Of a stretch of 64,000 nt of DNA, positions 36,331 through 45,808 are shown piece after piece. This stretch comes from Gammaproteobacteria bacterium (GTDB lineage: Bacteria > Pseudomonadota > Gammaproteobacteria > Steroidobacterales > Steroidobacteraceae). Position numbers and translations under genes: made by a program. Each line of letters starts with the position of its first letter. Position 1 is the first letter of the stretch. The notes beneath the pieces were generated by a model. It did not search any database. It was not told the DNA's origin and saw only the letters and a program-made list of their open reading frames with translations. The stretch lies in NCBI GenBank assembly GCA_003164785.1, contig PLUE01000008.1, positions 1 to 64,000 of the forward strand, given 5' to 3'.

Positions 36331-38331
36331 CTATATCGCCGATACCTTGTCGATCGCCTGAATCACCCGTTCCGCCGTGAAGCCGTAGGCCTTGAACAGA
36401 TCCTTGGCGGGCGCCGACGCGCCGAAATGATCGATGCCCACGATCTCGCCCTGCAACCCGACGTAATGCCACCACGGCTGCGTGGCCCCGGCCTCGACCG
36501 CCACGCGCCTGGTCACGCCGGGCGGCAGTACGCGGTGTCGATACGCCTCGTCCTGGCGGTCGAACGTGTTGGTGCTGGGCATGGATACCAGGCGGATCTT
36601 CCGGCCTTTGGCCGTCGAGGCGCGAACCGCCTCGGCGGCGATCCCGACTTCCGAACCGGTGGCGATGACGATGATCTCGGGCGGACCGTCGGAGTCGATC
36701 AACACATAGCCGCCCCGCTTGATCGCGGCCACTTGCTGCGCGTCGCGCGGCTCGTGTGCCACGGACTGGCGCGTGAATATCAGACAGGTCGGACCATGGC
36801 GATTCTCGACGGCGACGCCCCACGCGGTGGCCGTCTCGACGGCGTCGCAGGGACGCCAGAGATCCATGTGCGGGATCACCCGCAAGCTCGCCACGTGCTC
36901 GATGGGCTGGTGAGTGGGGCCGTCCTCGCCCAGTCCGATGGAATCGTGCGTGTAGACATAAATCACGCGCAGCTGCATGAGGCAGGCCATGCGCACGGCA
37001 TTCCGCGCGTAGTCCGAGAACGTCAAGAACGTGCCGCCGTAGGGGACGAAGCCACCGTGCCCGGTGACGCCGTTCAGGATGGCGGACATGCCGAACTCGC
37101 GCACCCCGAAATGAATGTAGTTGCCGCCCGGCGAATCGGGGGTGAGGGCCACCGAGTCCTTGCGCAGCGTGCCGTTCGACGGCGTCAGATCGGCCGAGCC
37201 GCCCAGCAGTTCCGGCAACTTCGGCCCGATGGCATTCAAGGTGGCCTGCGACGACTGGCGGGTGGCGAGCGACTTGGCTTCGCCCTGGATGCGCGCCACG
37301 TAGCCGTCCATGAAGCCGGCAAAATCCAGCGGCAGATCACCGCTCATCCGGCGCTCGAGTTCGGCCGCCAGGTCCGGGAACGCCGTCCGATAGGCCGCGA
37401 AACGGGCGTTCCACTCGCGCTCGGCGTTGGCGCCCTTCTCGCGGTGATCCCAGGCCGCCGCGATGTCGGCCGGAATCTCGAATGGCGGCGCCGTCCAGCC
37501 CAGGTGCGCGCGGGTGGCCGCGATTTCGTCATTGCCCATGGCCTCGCCATGCATGGATGGGCTTCCCTGCTTGTTGGGCGCGCCCCAGCCGATCACGGTC
37601 TTGGCGCAGATCAGCGACGGTCGCCCGGTCTCCGCACGCGCTGCAGCAAGCGCGGCGGCGATTGCCTCGCTATCCTGGCCGTCGACATGCGGCTGCACGT
37701 GCCAGCCATAGGCCTCGAACCGCTCTGCGGTGTTGTCGCCGAACCAACCCACGACTTTCCCGTCGATGGAAATGCCGTTGTCGTCATAGACCAAGATGAG
37801 CTTGCCGAGCTTCTGTGTGCCGGCGAACGACCCGACTTCGTGCGAAATCCCTTCCATCATGCAGCCGTCGCCCAGGAATACGTAGGTATGGTGGTCGACG
37901 ATGGTGTGGCCCGGGCGGTTGAAGGTGGCCGCCAACGTGCGCTCCGCGAGCGCCATGCCCACGGCATTGGCAAAGCCCTGCCCCAGCGGCCCCGTGGTGG
38001 TCTCGATTCCCAGATGCAGTTCGCGCTCCGGGTGACCGGCGGTTTTCGAGCCAAACTGGCGGAAATTGCTGATTTCGTCCAGCGACAGCGGGTAGCCGGT
38101 CAGATGCAGCACCGAATACAGCAACATGGACGCGTGGCCGTTCGACAGCACGAACCGGTCACGGTCGATCCACGCGGGATTCGCCGGATTGAACTTAAGC
38201 ACGTCCCGCCACAGCACCTCGGCGATGTCCGCCATGCCCATGGGAGCCCCGGGATGCCCGGAATTGGCCTTCTGGACCGCATCCATCGCTAGGGCACGGA
38301 TGGCATTGGCAAGCTCGCGGCGTGAGGGCAT
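36331..38331 (-). CDS. tkt: transketolase
   Basis: Thiamine-diphosphate enzyme moving two-carbon units in the pentose phosphate pathway. About 666 residues. TPP-binding is marked by GDGCMMEG and the downstream DDNGISIDG, with the pyrimidine domain ([14 protein letters not shown]) and the C-terminal domain complete. The frame is open to 38406; ATG 38331 starts the conserved [14 protein letters not shown]. First gene of the tkt-gap-pgk-pyk cluster. It is divergent from cpdA, with 129 bases between. Confidence 0.96.
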   Translation of the reverse strand: MPSRRELANAIRALAMDAVQKANSGHPGAPMGMADIAEVLWRDVLKFNPANPAWIDRDRFVLSNGHASMLLYSVLHLTGYPLSLDEISNFRQFGSKTAGHPERELHLGIETTTGPLGQGFANAVGMALAERTLAATFNRPGHTIVDHHTYVFLGDGCMMEGISHEVGSFAGTQKLGKLILVYDDNGISIDGKVVGWFGDNTAERFEAYGWHVQPHVDGQDSEAIAAALAAARAETGRPSLICAKTVIGWGAPNKQGSPSMHGEAMGNDEIAATRAHLGWTAPPFEIPADIAAAWDHREKGANAEREWNARFAAYRTAFPDLAAELERRMSGDLPLDFAGFMDGYVARIQGEAKSLATRQSSQATLNAIGPKLPELLGGSADLTPSNGTLRKDSVALTPDSPGGNYIHFGVREFGMSAILNGVTGHGGFVPYGGTFLTFSDYARNAVRMACLMQLRVIYVYTHDSIGLGEDGPTHQPIEHVASLRVIPHMDLWRPCDAVETATAWGVAVENRHGPTCLIFTRQSVAHEPRDAQQVAAIKRGGYVLIDSDGPPEIIVIATGSEVGIAAEAVRASTAKGRKIRLVSMPSTNTFDRQDEAYRHRVLPPGVTRRVAVEAGATQPWWHYVGLQGEIVGIDHFGASAPAKDLFKAYGFTAERVIQAIDKVSAI

Positions 38332-38460
38332 GGAACGCTTCTTATAGTGTTGAGGCGGCGTATTGTCCTCGATGCGACCGTTGCCAGCAACCGAGACCCG
38401 GCTCACATGACATGACCTGGTTCACCGATGCTTGCGCTGCAGTTTGCTACCATTTGATCG

Positions 38461-39252
38461 ATGCAAATTTTACAACTCACGGACCCCCACCTGTATGGGA
38501 AGGCCAGCGGGAATTTGCGTGGTGTGGAAACGGACTCGAGCCTGCGCCATGTGCTCGACGACGCGCTGGGGCCGCAAGCCGAACACGAGGCCATCCACCC
38601 GTGCCGCTACTCCGCCATCTTGGTCACCGGTGACGTGGTCCAGGACGACCCGTCGGGCTACCTGCGCTTCAAGAGCATCCTGGGTCGGCTGCAGACCCAG
38701 GTGCTGTGCATACCCGGCAACCATGATGAACCAGACGCCATGCGCCACAGCCTGAGGGGCGCGCCATTCGAGTACTGCGGCACGCACCCCATCGGCGACT
38801 GGCAGTTCATCATGCTGGACACTTGCAACCCGGGGCACGTCGGCGGACGGATGACGCCCGGCGAGTTGGCTCGACTCGACGCCACCCTCGCCGCGTCGCC
38901 GGCTCACGCGTTCGTCTGCATGCATCACCATCCGATCGCCATGGGTAGTCGCTGGCTCGACGACGTCGGTCTCGCCAACGCGGAGGAGTTCTGGGGTGTC
39001 ATCGACGCGCATCCCCACGTGCGCGGCATCGCGTGGGGCCACGTGCACCAGGCCTATGAAGGCCAACGCAAGGGAGTCCGTCTCTTCGCAACGCCGTCCA
39101 CCTGCGCGCAGTTTCTGCCGCAGAGCGACCGGTACGCCCTCGACTCCCGACCGCCCGCCTATCGCAGATTCGAGTTGCGCGCCAATGGCACCATCGACTC
39201 CGAGGTCCGATGGGTGGACACCATGCCCTTGCTACAAGTCGCGACCCGCTGA
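38461..39252 (+). CDS. cpdA: 3',5'-cyclic-AMP phosphodiesterase (metallophosphoesterase)
   Basis: A class III cyclic nucleotide phosphodiesterase, expected to lower cAMP. The calcineurin-like metal motifs are in order: QLTDPHLYG, VTGDVVQDD, IPGNHDE, MHHHPIAMGS and GHVHQAYEG. At 263 residues it agrees with CpdA. The C-terminal GATPSTC-like FATPSTCAQF is also family-typical. ATG 38461. The next gene begins five bases after its stop. Confidence 0.9.
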   Translation: MQILQLTDPHLYGKASGNLRGVETDSSLRHVLDDALGPQAEHEAIHPCRYSAILVTGDVVQDDPSGYLRFKSILGRLQTQVLCIPGNHDEPDAMRHSLRGAPFEYCGTHPIGDWQFIMLDTCNPGHVGGRMTPGELARLDATLAASPAHAFVCMHHHPIAMGSRWLDDVGLANAEEFWGVIDAHPHVRGIAWGHVHQAYEGQRKGVRLFATPSTCAQFLPQSDRYALDSRPPAYRRFELRANGTIDSEVRWVDTMPLLQVATR

Positions 39253-39257
39253 CCCCC

Positions 39258-40127
39258 ATGCGCACGCTGCTCGCGCTGGCCTCGTTGTGTCTGGTCCTCG
39301 CTTTCCCGGGCCGCGCGGACGCGGCGCTGCACTGCCTGTGGGAACTGCACGGCAAGCACAACACGGTCTACCTGCTGGGGTCGATCCACGTCCTGCGCCC
39401 TCAGGACTACCCGCTCGCGCCGGCGGTGCTCGACGCTTACGCCAACGCCAAGTCGCTGGTCATGGAGATCAATCTGGAAGAAATCGACTCGGGCGACGTT
39501 CAGTCCGAGATGCTCCGCAGCGCCATGCTTCCGCAGGGCAAAACGCTGCCGGATGTCCTCGGCCAAAAACGCTACTCCCGCGCCGAGACGTTGGCGCATG
39601 ACCTCGGGGTGGAACTGTCGACATTCGACCAATTCGCGCCCTGGTTTGCCGCCGAGGCCATTTCGCAGATGCAATTGACCCAGCTGGGATTTCAAGCGCA
39701 ATCCGGCGTCGAGATGTACTTTCTGGAGCGCGCCAAGACGGACGGCAAGACCATCGGCGGACTCGAAACCGTGCACGACCAGATCGCCCTGTTCGAGAAC
39801 CTGTCGATGGATGCCCAGGCCGAATATCTGGTCTCCAGCCTGGAACAAGCGCACGAATTGCCGCAGGAAGTGGATGACATGGTGCACGCCTGGCAACGCG
39901 GCGACATCGCCTGGTTCGCCACCGAGATGGCGTCCGAATTCGGCAAGGATCCGGCGCTCTACCAGTCGCTGCTCGCGTCACGCAACCGCAAATGGATTCC
40001 ACGCATCGAGGCGCTGCTCGACGACGACAAGAATTATCTGGTCATCGTCGGCACCGGCCACCTGGTCGGGCGCGACAGCGTCATCGAACTCCTCAAGAAG
40101 GACGGGGTCGGCGCCACTCAACGCTGA
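39258..40127 (+). CDS. TraB/GumN family protein
   Basis: A member of the TraB/GumN (Tiki-like) family of putative metalloproteases. The 289-residue product has a signal peptide (LLALASLCLVLAFPGRADA), then the first GxxH motif (LLGSIHVLRP) and a later GTGHLVG, with EVD/NRNxxW-like RNRKWIPRI between. Location is periplasmic or lipid-anchored outside the inner membrane. The frame is open from 39210 within cpdA, but ATG 39258 begins the signal peptide. It probably shares a transcript with cpdA. Substrate unknown. Confidence 0.88.
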   Translation: MRTLLALASLCLVLAFPGRADAALHCLWELHGKHNTVYLLGSIHVLRPQDYPLAPAVLDAYANAKSLVMEINLEEIDSGDVQSEMLRSAMLPQGKTLPDVLGQKRYSRAETLAHDLGVELSTFDQFAPWFAAEAISQMQLTQLGFQAQSGVEMYFLERAKTDGKTIGGLETVHDQIALFENLSMDAQAEYLVSSLEQAHELPQEVDDMVHAWQRGDIAWFATEMASEFGKDPALYQSLLASRNRKWIPRIEALLDDDKNYLVIVGTGHLVGRDSVIELLKKDGVGATQR

Positions 40128-40156
40128 GCGGGCCGACCCCGATTCGCAACGGGCTC

Positions 40157-40696
40157 CTAGGTCGCCGGTGCGGTGGCGGGCGCCGCGCCGCCCTGAGGAC
40201 CGCGATGTCCCCAATGACCCTGGTGCGGGTTGGCCGCCCACTGGGCCTCCAACGTCGCCAGCTGCGTCTTTTGCGGCGCCGTCAGCACCGCATACCATTG
40301 CGCCTTGATCTGCGAACTCTGCGTCGTGCGCTGCGATGCCAGCGTCGCGTTCGTCTGCGCCACCTCGGCGACGATGTTGGCGTAGTTCGGATCGTCCGGC
40401 GTGGTCTGCGACAGTTTCAGGTGATTGGCCTTCATCTGTTCATGCAAGCTCTGCAATTGCGGCTTCGCTGCCACAAAAATGGCTTTGATGGACGCCTGCT
40501 GCTCGGTCGTCAGGTTCAGCTTGCTGAGAATGCGCCACGGGCCGAAGCCGTGATGTCCCGGTCCATGAGTGCCGGATGGCGGCGTGGCCGCGGTCGCACC
40601 ATCCGCTGCACTCGCGATCGAAAGGCTCGCCCCGGCGGCAAGCATCGCGCCACCCGCCAGGAGAGCTCCGGCCAGTCCATTGCGAATCGATTTCAT
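40157..40696 (-). CDS. Spy/CpxP-family periplasmic protein
   Basis: A small periplasmic chaperone-like protein with two LTxxQ motifs (LTTEQ, LTAPQ), the hallmark of the Spy/CpxP family. The ~179-residue product has a signal peptide (GLAGALLAGGAMLAAGASLSIASA) and a helical core; His-rich stretches near both ends (HGPGHHG; HQGHWGHRG) could bind metal. GGAG eight bases before ATG 40696 favours that start over the ATG six bases upstream. It is divergent from cpxR, the same arrangement as cpxP-cpxRA in E. coli, so it is the likely Cpx accessory/inhibitor protein. Confidence 0.87.
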   Translation of the reverse strand: MKSIRNGLAGALLAGGAMLAAGASLSIASAADGATAATPPSGTHGPGHHGFGPWRILSKLNLTTEQQASIKAIFVAAKPQLQSLHEQMKANHLKLSQTTPDDPNYANIVAEVAQTNATLASQRTTQSSQIKAQWYAVLTAPQKTQLATLEAQWAANPHQGHWGHRGPQGGAAPATAPAT

Positions 40697-40889
40697 GTTC
40701 ATTGCTCCAACGGTTTCGAGTAAGTTGTTCAACATCGACATCCTAAGCTGACAACGGATGGCCGAGTGTCAAAACCGACTAAAGACCATGCAAAGATGTG
40801 TGGGCGAAGCGTCCCCCTGTCTGCCAAGAAGTGTCAATTTTCGCCATGTCGGCGTGGATGACCGGCCATTGTGCGAAAGTAGGTGCCCA
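40697..40889. promoter_or_regulatory. divergent cpx regulatory region
   Basis: The 193-base gap between the Spy/CpxP gene and cpxR should hold both promoters. The minus strand has a perfect TTGACA at 40772-40767, but no convincing -10 at the expected distance. I could not find a clean GTAAA-N5-GTAAA CpxR site, so only the position is supported. Confidence 0.4.
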
Positions 40890-41630
40890 ATGACATCCCA
40901 GATCCCATCGTCCTCGGAAACACCGGCCCCCGGCGAGGCGCGGGTTCTGCTGGTCGATGACGATCGCGAACTGTGTCAGATGCTGACCGAATACTTGAAC
41001 GCGGAGCATTTCGAGGTCAAGAGCGTGCACGACGGCGGCGACGCGTTGGCCGAACTCCACGCCGGCACGTTCGAAATCGTGATACTCGATGTCATGCTGC
41101 CGAGCGTCGGCGGATTCGACGTGCTGCGCAAGCTCGGCGCGTCGTATGAGACGCCGATCTTGATGCTTACCGCGCGTGGTGATGACGTCGATCGGATCGT
41201 GGGACTCGAGCTCGGTGCCGACGACTATCTGAGCAAGCCCTTCAACCCGCGCGAGCTCGTGGCGCGAATTCGCGCCATCCTGCGGCGTGCGAGCAATCGA
41301 GCGGCGCGGGGCAACGTACCCGACGAACTCGGCGTGGGTCCCATCGTGCTCAACACGGGGACTCATCAGGTTCGCGTTGCCGGCGTACCGGTCGCACTCA
41401 CCGGCGCCGAATTCCGTGTCCTGGAGCTGCTGATGCGTGCCGCAGGACAGGTCATCTCCCGGGAAGCGATGACCGAACAGGCGCTGGGCCGCAGGCTCGT
41501 GGCCTATGATCGCAGCATCGACACGCACATCAGCAACCTGCGACGCAAGCTCGATCTCGAGGCCGGCAGGAATCCGGAGATCAAGAACGTCCGCGGCTCC
41601 GGCTACACGCTCACATGGGCACGCTCCTAG
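40890..41630 (+). CDS. cpxR: OmpR-family response regulator, CpxR-like
   Basis: A two-domain transcription factor. The receiver has the acidic pair LLVDDDREL, the phospho-accepting Asp67 in VILDVMLPS, the Thr in MLTARGD and the Lys in LSKPFNP. The winged-helix DNA-binding domain follows (ALTGAEFRVLELL and IDTHISNLRRKLD). About 246 residues. The N-terminal 16 residues before the receiver are a Ser/Pro extension. Frame is open to 40758; ATG 40890 was chosen as closest to the fold. It precedes cpxA and is divergent from a Spy/CpxP gene, which is why I prefer CpxR to other OmpR-type names. Confidence 0.9.
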   Translation: MTSQIPSSSETPAPGEARVLLVDDDRELCQMLTEYLNAEHFEVKSVHDGGDALAELHAGTFEIVILDVMLPSVGGFDVLRKLGASYETPILMLTARGDDVDRIVGLELGADDYLSKPFNPRELVARIRAILRRASNRAARGNVPDELGVGPIVLNTGTHQVRVAGVPVALTGAEFRVLELLMRAAGQVISREAMTEQALGRRLVAYDRSIDTHISNLRRKLDLEAGRNPEIKNVRGSGYTLTWARS

Positions 41631-41638
41631 GGAACCGC

Positions 41639-43045
41639 ATGCACAGCCTGTTCGTCCGCATTTTCGTGTTGTTCTGGATCGCGATGGCGCTGATCGTCGG
41701 CGGCAGTATCGCGATCACCTTCGCGGTGGCGGCCCGCGAGTACGAATCGCCGGAAATGCAGCGGCGGCCGAATCTCGCGATCGAGGCCTCGGAGGTGCTC
41801 GATGCCGGCGGCCTGCCCGCCTTGAAAACCTGGATGAATGCGAACAAGAACGCGACCGGGGATCATGATCTGTTCATCATCGGTCCGGACGGCAAGGACA
41901 TCATCGGCCGTCGCCTGTCCGAGGGCGCCGCACGACGTCTGGAATTTCTGAACCGGGATACCATGGCAGGCGCCGGCGCGCGCCCCCGCGACGGGCGGGC
42001 GCCAGGCAATTTCCGACCGCCGCGATTCGTGCCGCAGATCGTCGGTCCGGACGGCTCCACGTACACGGTGTTGTGGTTTCCGCGCCGGCCAAGCGTGTTT
42101 GGCGCCCTGAGCCTGCCCGGCATCTCCCTGACCATTCTCGGCATCGCGCTGGTGGTCAGCGCGCTCACGAGTTGGTGGCTGGCCCAACATTTGAGCGCAC
42201 CCATCCGCCGCATTCAAGCCGGCGCCCGGACATTGGCATCGGAGAAGCTGGACCTGCGCGTGGGCGACCTGCGGGTGAGCGCAGGTCTCGAAGGGCGCAA
42301 GGATGAACTCGCGGTGCTGGCCCGCGACTTCGACGCCATGGCCGATCAGTTGCGCGCCAAGCGCTCAGGCGTCACCCAGCTGCTGCGGGACATCTCCCAC
42401 GAGCTTCGCTCGCCGCTGGCGCGCATGCGCGTGGCGGTGGGCCTGGCGCGCCAGCCCACGGCCGATCTGACGCGTCAACTGGATCGATTGGAGCGCGAAA
42501 TCGAGCGCCTCGACAGCCTCATCAGCCAGGTGCTGAAGCTCGCCCGCTTGCACGGCAATGACGCGCCGTTCGAGCGGGAAGCGGTCGCGATCGACGATGT
42601 GATCGAGGAAGTCGTGCGGGACGCCAACTTCGAAGGCGCCGTCAAGAATTGCCAGGTGCGGTTGGAGGGGACCGCCGACGCCACGCTGCAGGGCAATCGC
42701 GAGTTGCTGAGCAGCGCCATCGAAAACGTGCTGCGCAATGCGATACGCTACAGTCCGAACGGCGCGCCGGTCGAGGTGTCCATCGAGCGGCCGGACACCT
42801 CGGACGTGTCGATTCTGATCCGTGATCGCGGGCCGGGCGTGCCGGCGAACGAGTTGGAGCGTATATTCGAACCTTTCTACCGCGTCGCCGAGTCGCGCGA
42901 CCGGGACAGCGGGGGCGAAGGCATCGGCCTCGCGATCACCTCCCAGGTCATGAAGACCCATGGGGGCTCGGCCACGGCAACGAATCATGAAAGCGGCGGT
43001 CTCGTCGTGAAGCTCACGCTACCGCGGGCTGCACTCGCCGCCTGA
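41639..43045 (+). CDS. cpxA: sensor histidine kinase, CpxA-like
   Basis: The membrane kinase of the envelope-stress two-component system. N-terminal helix ([18 protein letters not shown]), a ~120-residue periplasmic sensor domain, a second helix ([18 protein letters not shown]), a HAMP domain and the HisKA phospho-acceptor His254 in [11 protein letters not shown]. The HATPase has [31 protein letters not shown] and GEGIGLAI. I chose ATG 41639 because GGGA lies just before it and MHSLFVRIF matches the CpxA start; ATG 41615 would overlap cpxR. The sensor domain has no recognised ligand. Confidence 0.9.
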   Translation: MHSLFVRIFVLFWIAMALIVGGSIAITFAVAAREYESPEMQRRPNLAIEASEVLDAGGLPALKTWMNANKNATGDHDLFIIGPDGKDIIGRRLSEGAARRLEFLNRDTMAGAGARPRDGRAPGNFRPPRFVPQIVGPDGSTYTVLWFPRRPSVFGALSLPGISLTILGIALVVSALTSWWLAQHLSAPIRRIQAGARTLASEKLDLRVGDLRVSAGLEGRKDELAVLARDFDAMADQLRAKRSGVTQLLRDISHELRSPLARMRVAVGLARQPTADLTRQLDRLEREIERLDSLISQVLKLARLHGNDAPFEREAVAIDDVIEEVVRDANFEGAVKNCQVRLEGTADATLQGNRELLSSAIENVLRNAIRYSPNGAPVEVSIERPDTSDVSILIRDRGPGVPANELERIFEPFYRVAESRDRDSGGEGIGLAITSQVMKTHGGSATATNHESGGLVVKLTLPRAALAA

Positions 43046-43055
43046 ACGGAGCGCT

Positions 43056-44348
43056 ATGTTGAGTTCGACGATGAGCCTGTACCAAGAGGCCTGTAAGTAT
43101 ATTCCGGGCGGCGTCAATTCCCCCGTCCGCGCCTTTCGCAGCGTGGGCGGCGAGCCGATCTTCTTCCAGAAGGCCGCCGGATCTCATGTCACCGCCGCCG
43201 ACGGCCGTCGATTCCTCGACTACGTGGGTTCATGGGGGCCCATGATCCTGGGCCACGCGCACCCCCGGGTGATCGCGGCCGTGCAGGCCGTCGCCGCCGA
43301 CGGCTTGAGCTTCGGCGCACCCACCGAACTCGAAACCGCCCTCGCACGGCGCGTGATCGAACTCATGCCATCCATCGAACTGGTGCGATTCGTCAGTTCC
43401 GGCACCGAAGCCACGATGAGCGCGATTCGCCTGGCGCGCGGCTTCACCGGCCGCGACACCATCATCAAGTTCGAAGGCTGCTATCACGGGCACTCCGACT
43501 CTCTGCTCATCAAAGCCGGCTCGGGCGCATTGACCCTTGGGGTGCCGACCTCGCCCGGCGTCCCCAAGGCTCTGGCGGCCCATACGGTGACGCTCGACTA
43601 CAACGATGCGCAGAGTGTGCGCGACGCGTTCCGCCAGCTCGGCGACACGATCGCCTGCGTGATCGTCGAACCGGTCGCCGGCAACATGAACTGCGTGGTG
43701 CCGACCGCCGGCTTTCTGCGGACGCTGCGCGAAGAATGCGACCGCTCCGGGGCGTTGTTGATATTCGACGAGGTCATGACCGGCTTTCGGGTGGCATTGG
43801 GAGGCGCTCAGGAACTCTACGGCGTGCGGCCGGATATCACGACTCTCGGCAAGATCATCGGCGGCGGCATGCCCGTGGGCGCCTTCGGCGGCCGGCGCGA
43901 CATCATGGAGCACCTTGCCCCGCTCGGCCCCGTTTATCAGGCGGGCACGCTGTCCGGGAATCCCGTCGCGATGACGGCCGGCCTGACCACACTCGAGCTC
44001 ATCGCCGCGCCGGGCTTCCACCAACAGCTCGCGGCGAACACCGATCTGCTGATGCAGCGCCTGGCCGCGGCCGCCGCCGACGCCGGCATTCCCCTGGCGA
44101 CCAACCATGTGTGCGGCATGTTCGGCTTCTTCTTCACCGAAGAGACCCAGGTGGATACCTTTGCGAAGGTCATGGCGAGCAACGTCGACCGCTTCCGTCG
44201 ATTCTTCCATGCCATGCTCGACGAGGGTGTTTATCTGGCGCCGTCGGCCTTCGAGGCAGGCTTCCTGTCGGCGGCGCATTCAGCGGCGGACATCGACGCC
44301 ACGATCGATGCCGCCGCGAGGATATTTCCCACCTTGCACGCCGCGTAG
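43056..44348 (+). CDS. hemL: glutamate-1-semialdehyde 2,1-aminomutase
   Basis: A PLP enzyme that makes 5-aminolevulinate, the haem precursor, in the C5 pathway. The 430-residue product has the [11 protein letters not shown]-terminus, [34 protein letters not shown] and the PLP-binding lysine in LGKIIGGG (Lys266). The gene follows cpxA after 10 bases, but a functional link is not implied. Confidence 0.97.
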   Translation: MLSSTMSLYQEACKYIPGGVNSPVRAFRSVGGEPIFFQKAAGSHVTAADGRRFLDYVGSWGPMILGHAHPRVIAAVQAVAADGLSFGAPTELETALARRVIELMPSIELVRFVSSGTEATMSAIRLARGFTGRDTIIKFEGCYHGHSDSLLIKAGSGALTLGVPTSPGVPKALAAHTVTLDYNDAQSVRDAFRQLGDTIACVIVEPVAGNMNCVVPTAGFLRTLREECDRSGALLIFDEVMTGFRVALGGAQELYGVRPDITTLGKIIGGGMPVGAFGGRRDIMEHLAPLGPVYQAGTLSGNPVAMTAGLTTLELIAAPGFHQQLAANTDLLMQRLAAAAADAGIPLATNHVCGMFGFFFTEETQVDTFAKVMASNVDRFRRFFHAMLDEGVYLAPSAFEAGFLSAAHSAADIDATIDAAARIFPTLHAA

Positions 44349-44354
44349 GCGCCC

Positions 44355-45251
44355 ATGCGCGCGTTTGCCCTGTTCGTCGGCCTGTTCGTCCTGGCCGGCG
44401 TCCTCGCCGCCTGCGTCGCCTATCCCGCCTATGAGCTGACATCGACGTTCGCGGGCTGGCCCTTTCATCGGGTGGCCGGCCGCATCGCCATGCTGGCACT
44501 GGCGCTGGAGCTGGTGTGGTTCTGCCGGCACATGCACGTGCGGACCAAACGGGACTTCGGCTACGGATTGCCGTGGCGCCGGTTCATCGGTCAAGGCGTG
44601 GTGTGGGGTGTCGTCGGCGTGGCCACTGCGGGGCTGGGCGCCGCATTTCTGCTGGGCACCGGCCTGCGCGTCATGAACCCGGACTTCATCCTGTCGGTGT
44701 CGAGCGCGTTGCACCTGCTGATGCTGGGGATTTCCTCCGGCATCGCCGTTGCACTCATCGAGGAGACCGTCATGCGCGGTGCCATGCATACCGCGATCGA
44801 ACGCGAGTCCGGCTCATGGGCGGCGGCGCTGCTGACGGCGCCCTTGTTCGCGGTCACGCATTTCTTTGCCAAGGTCCGCATTCCGCCCGACGAGATCGCG
44901 TGGCACAGCGGTTTCGATTTGCTGGCGCGTTCGTTCGAGCCCCTGGCCCATTTCTCGCTGGTGCTCGACTCGTTTCTGTCCTGGCTCGCGGTGGGCCTGA
45001 TCCTGAGCCTCACCCGTGTGCTCACCGGCAACATCGCGGTCGCGATCGGACTGCATGCCGGCTGGGTCGTGATTTTACGCATGCTCCAGGAAGCCACGGC
45101 CAGGAGCTCGGCGCCGACCTACGACGCCTGGGTCGGCAAGCTGGACGGTCTCCTGGGCTACTGGATGTTGCCCTGGGCGGCCGCCATCGCGTTGGCGTTG
45201 TGGCTGACGCGCGCGGCGTGGGTCCCCCCCGCCCATGCCGGCCGCGCCTAG
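44355..45251 (+). CDS. CPBP-family intramembrane metalloprotease
   Basis: A polytopic membrane protein (about 298 residues, 7-8 helices) of the CAAX/CPBP protease (ABI) family. The catalytic motifs are present: EETVMRG (EExxxR), FAVTHFF (FxxxH) and a second histidine in IGLHAGWV. A long region between the first two motifs and HF has an unusual polar insert (KVRIPPDEIAWHSG). It starts six bases after hemL. Its stop is four bases inside the convergent LON-domain gene. Substrate unknown. Confidence 0.89.
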   Translation: MRAFALFVGLFVLAGVLAACVAYPAYELTSTFAGWPFHRVAGRIAMLALALELVWFCRHMHVRTKRDFGYGLPWRRFIGQGVVWGVVGVATAGLGAAFLLGTGLRVMNPDFILSVSSALHLLMLGISSGIAVALIEETVMRGAMHTAIERESGSWAAALLTAPLFAVTHFFAKVRIPPDEIAWHSGFDLLARSFEPLAHFSLVLDSFLSWLAVGLILSLTRVLTGNIAVAIGLHAGWVVILRMLQEATARSSAPTYDAWVGKLDGLLGYWMLPWAAAIALALWLTRAAWVPPAHAGRA

Positions 45252-45808
45252 GCCAGGGGCGCCAACGCGTCGAGTCGCTGAATCGGGTCGTTCATTTCGA
45301 GTAAGCGCTGCTTTTCGAACAATGGAATCGGCAAGATTTCCGCCAGACGATGCCCCACCCACGCAGCATCGGCGAGTCGCATGACAATGTCGGCGTATAC
45401 GCCGCCCAATTGCGGCAACACCGTCTCGAGCAGCGTCGCCAACCGGGCGTGGCGCTCCGGCACCGCCATCACCGGCTCGGCCGTCACGAACTCGACCTCG
45501 CCCAAGTGCAGGCCGTCCGGCTGCTTGCTCCGGCCGAGGATGCGAAACCTCTGTTGCCCCACGCAGGACAGTCCGAGGAAGCCATCCGGCAGCTGATCGA
45601 AATCGGTGATCTTGGCCATCGTTCCCACATCGAAAGTCGCTGCAGGCCCGACCTCGTTGCCCTCGCGGATCAACACCACCCCGAAGGCCGCATCCTCGCG
45701 CATGCAGCGTTTGACCATGTCCACATAGCGGGTCTCGAAGATGCGCAGCGGCAGCGGCCCGTCCGGGAACAAGACGATGTTGAGCGGGAACAACGGGATC
45801 GATTTCAC
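45248..45808 (-). CDS. LON substrate-binding-domain protein
   Basis: A stand-alone Lon N-terminal (substrate-binding) domain, 186 residues, lacking ATPase and protease domains. Typical features are IPLFPLNIVLFPDGPLPLRIFE, split as beta-strands, FETRYVDMVKRC, FGVVLI and the C-terminal helix with LEMNDPIQRLDAL. Such proteins occur widely in Proteobacteria and their function is not established. The start is a GTG overlapping the mpl stop (GTGA). Confidence 0.93.
   Translation of the reverse strand: MKSIPLFPLNIVLFPDGPLPLRIFETRYVDMVKRCMREDAAFGVVLIREGNEVGPAATFDVGTMAKITDFDQLPDGFLGLSCVGQQRFRILGRSKQPDGLHLGEVEFVTAEPVMAVPERHARLATLLETVLPQLGGVYADIVMRLADAAWVGHRLAEILPIPLFEKQRLLEMNDPIQRLDALAPLA

Noticed and set aside
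35419..38292. 957-codon open frame on the plus strand, antisense to gap and tkt
   Set aside because: It lies wholly over two certain genes on the other strand and has no recognisable domain. Long antisense frames are common in GC-rich DNA where codon position biases suppress stops.
40697..40889. CpxR binding box in the cpx gap
   Set aside because: CTAAAGACCATGCAAAG and GTAAGTTG resemble half-sites, but no proper GTAAA-N5-GTAAA pair is present.
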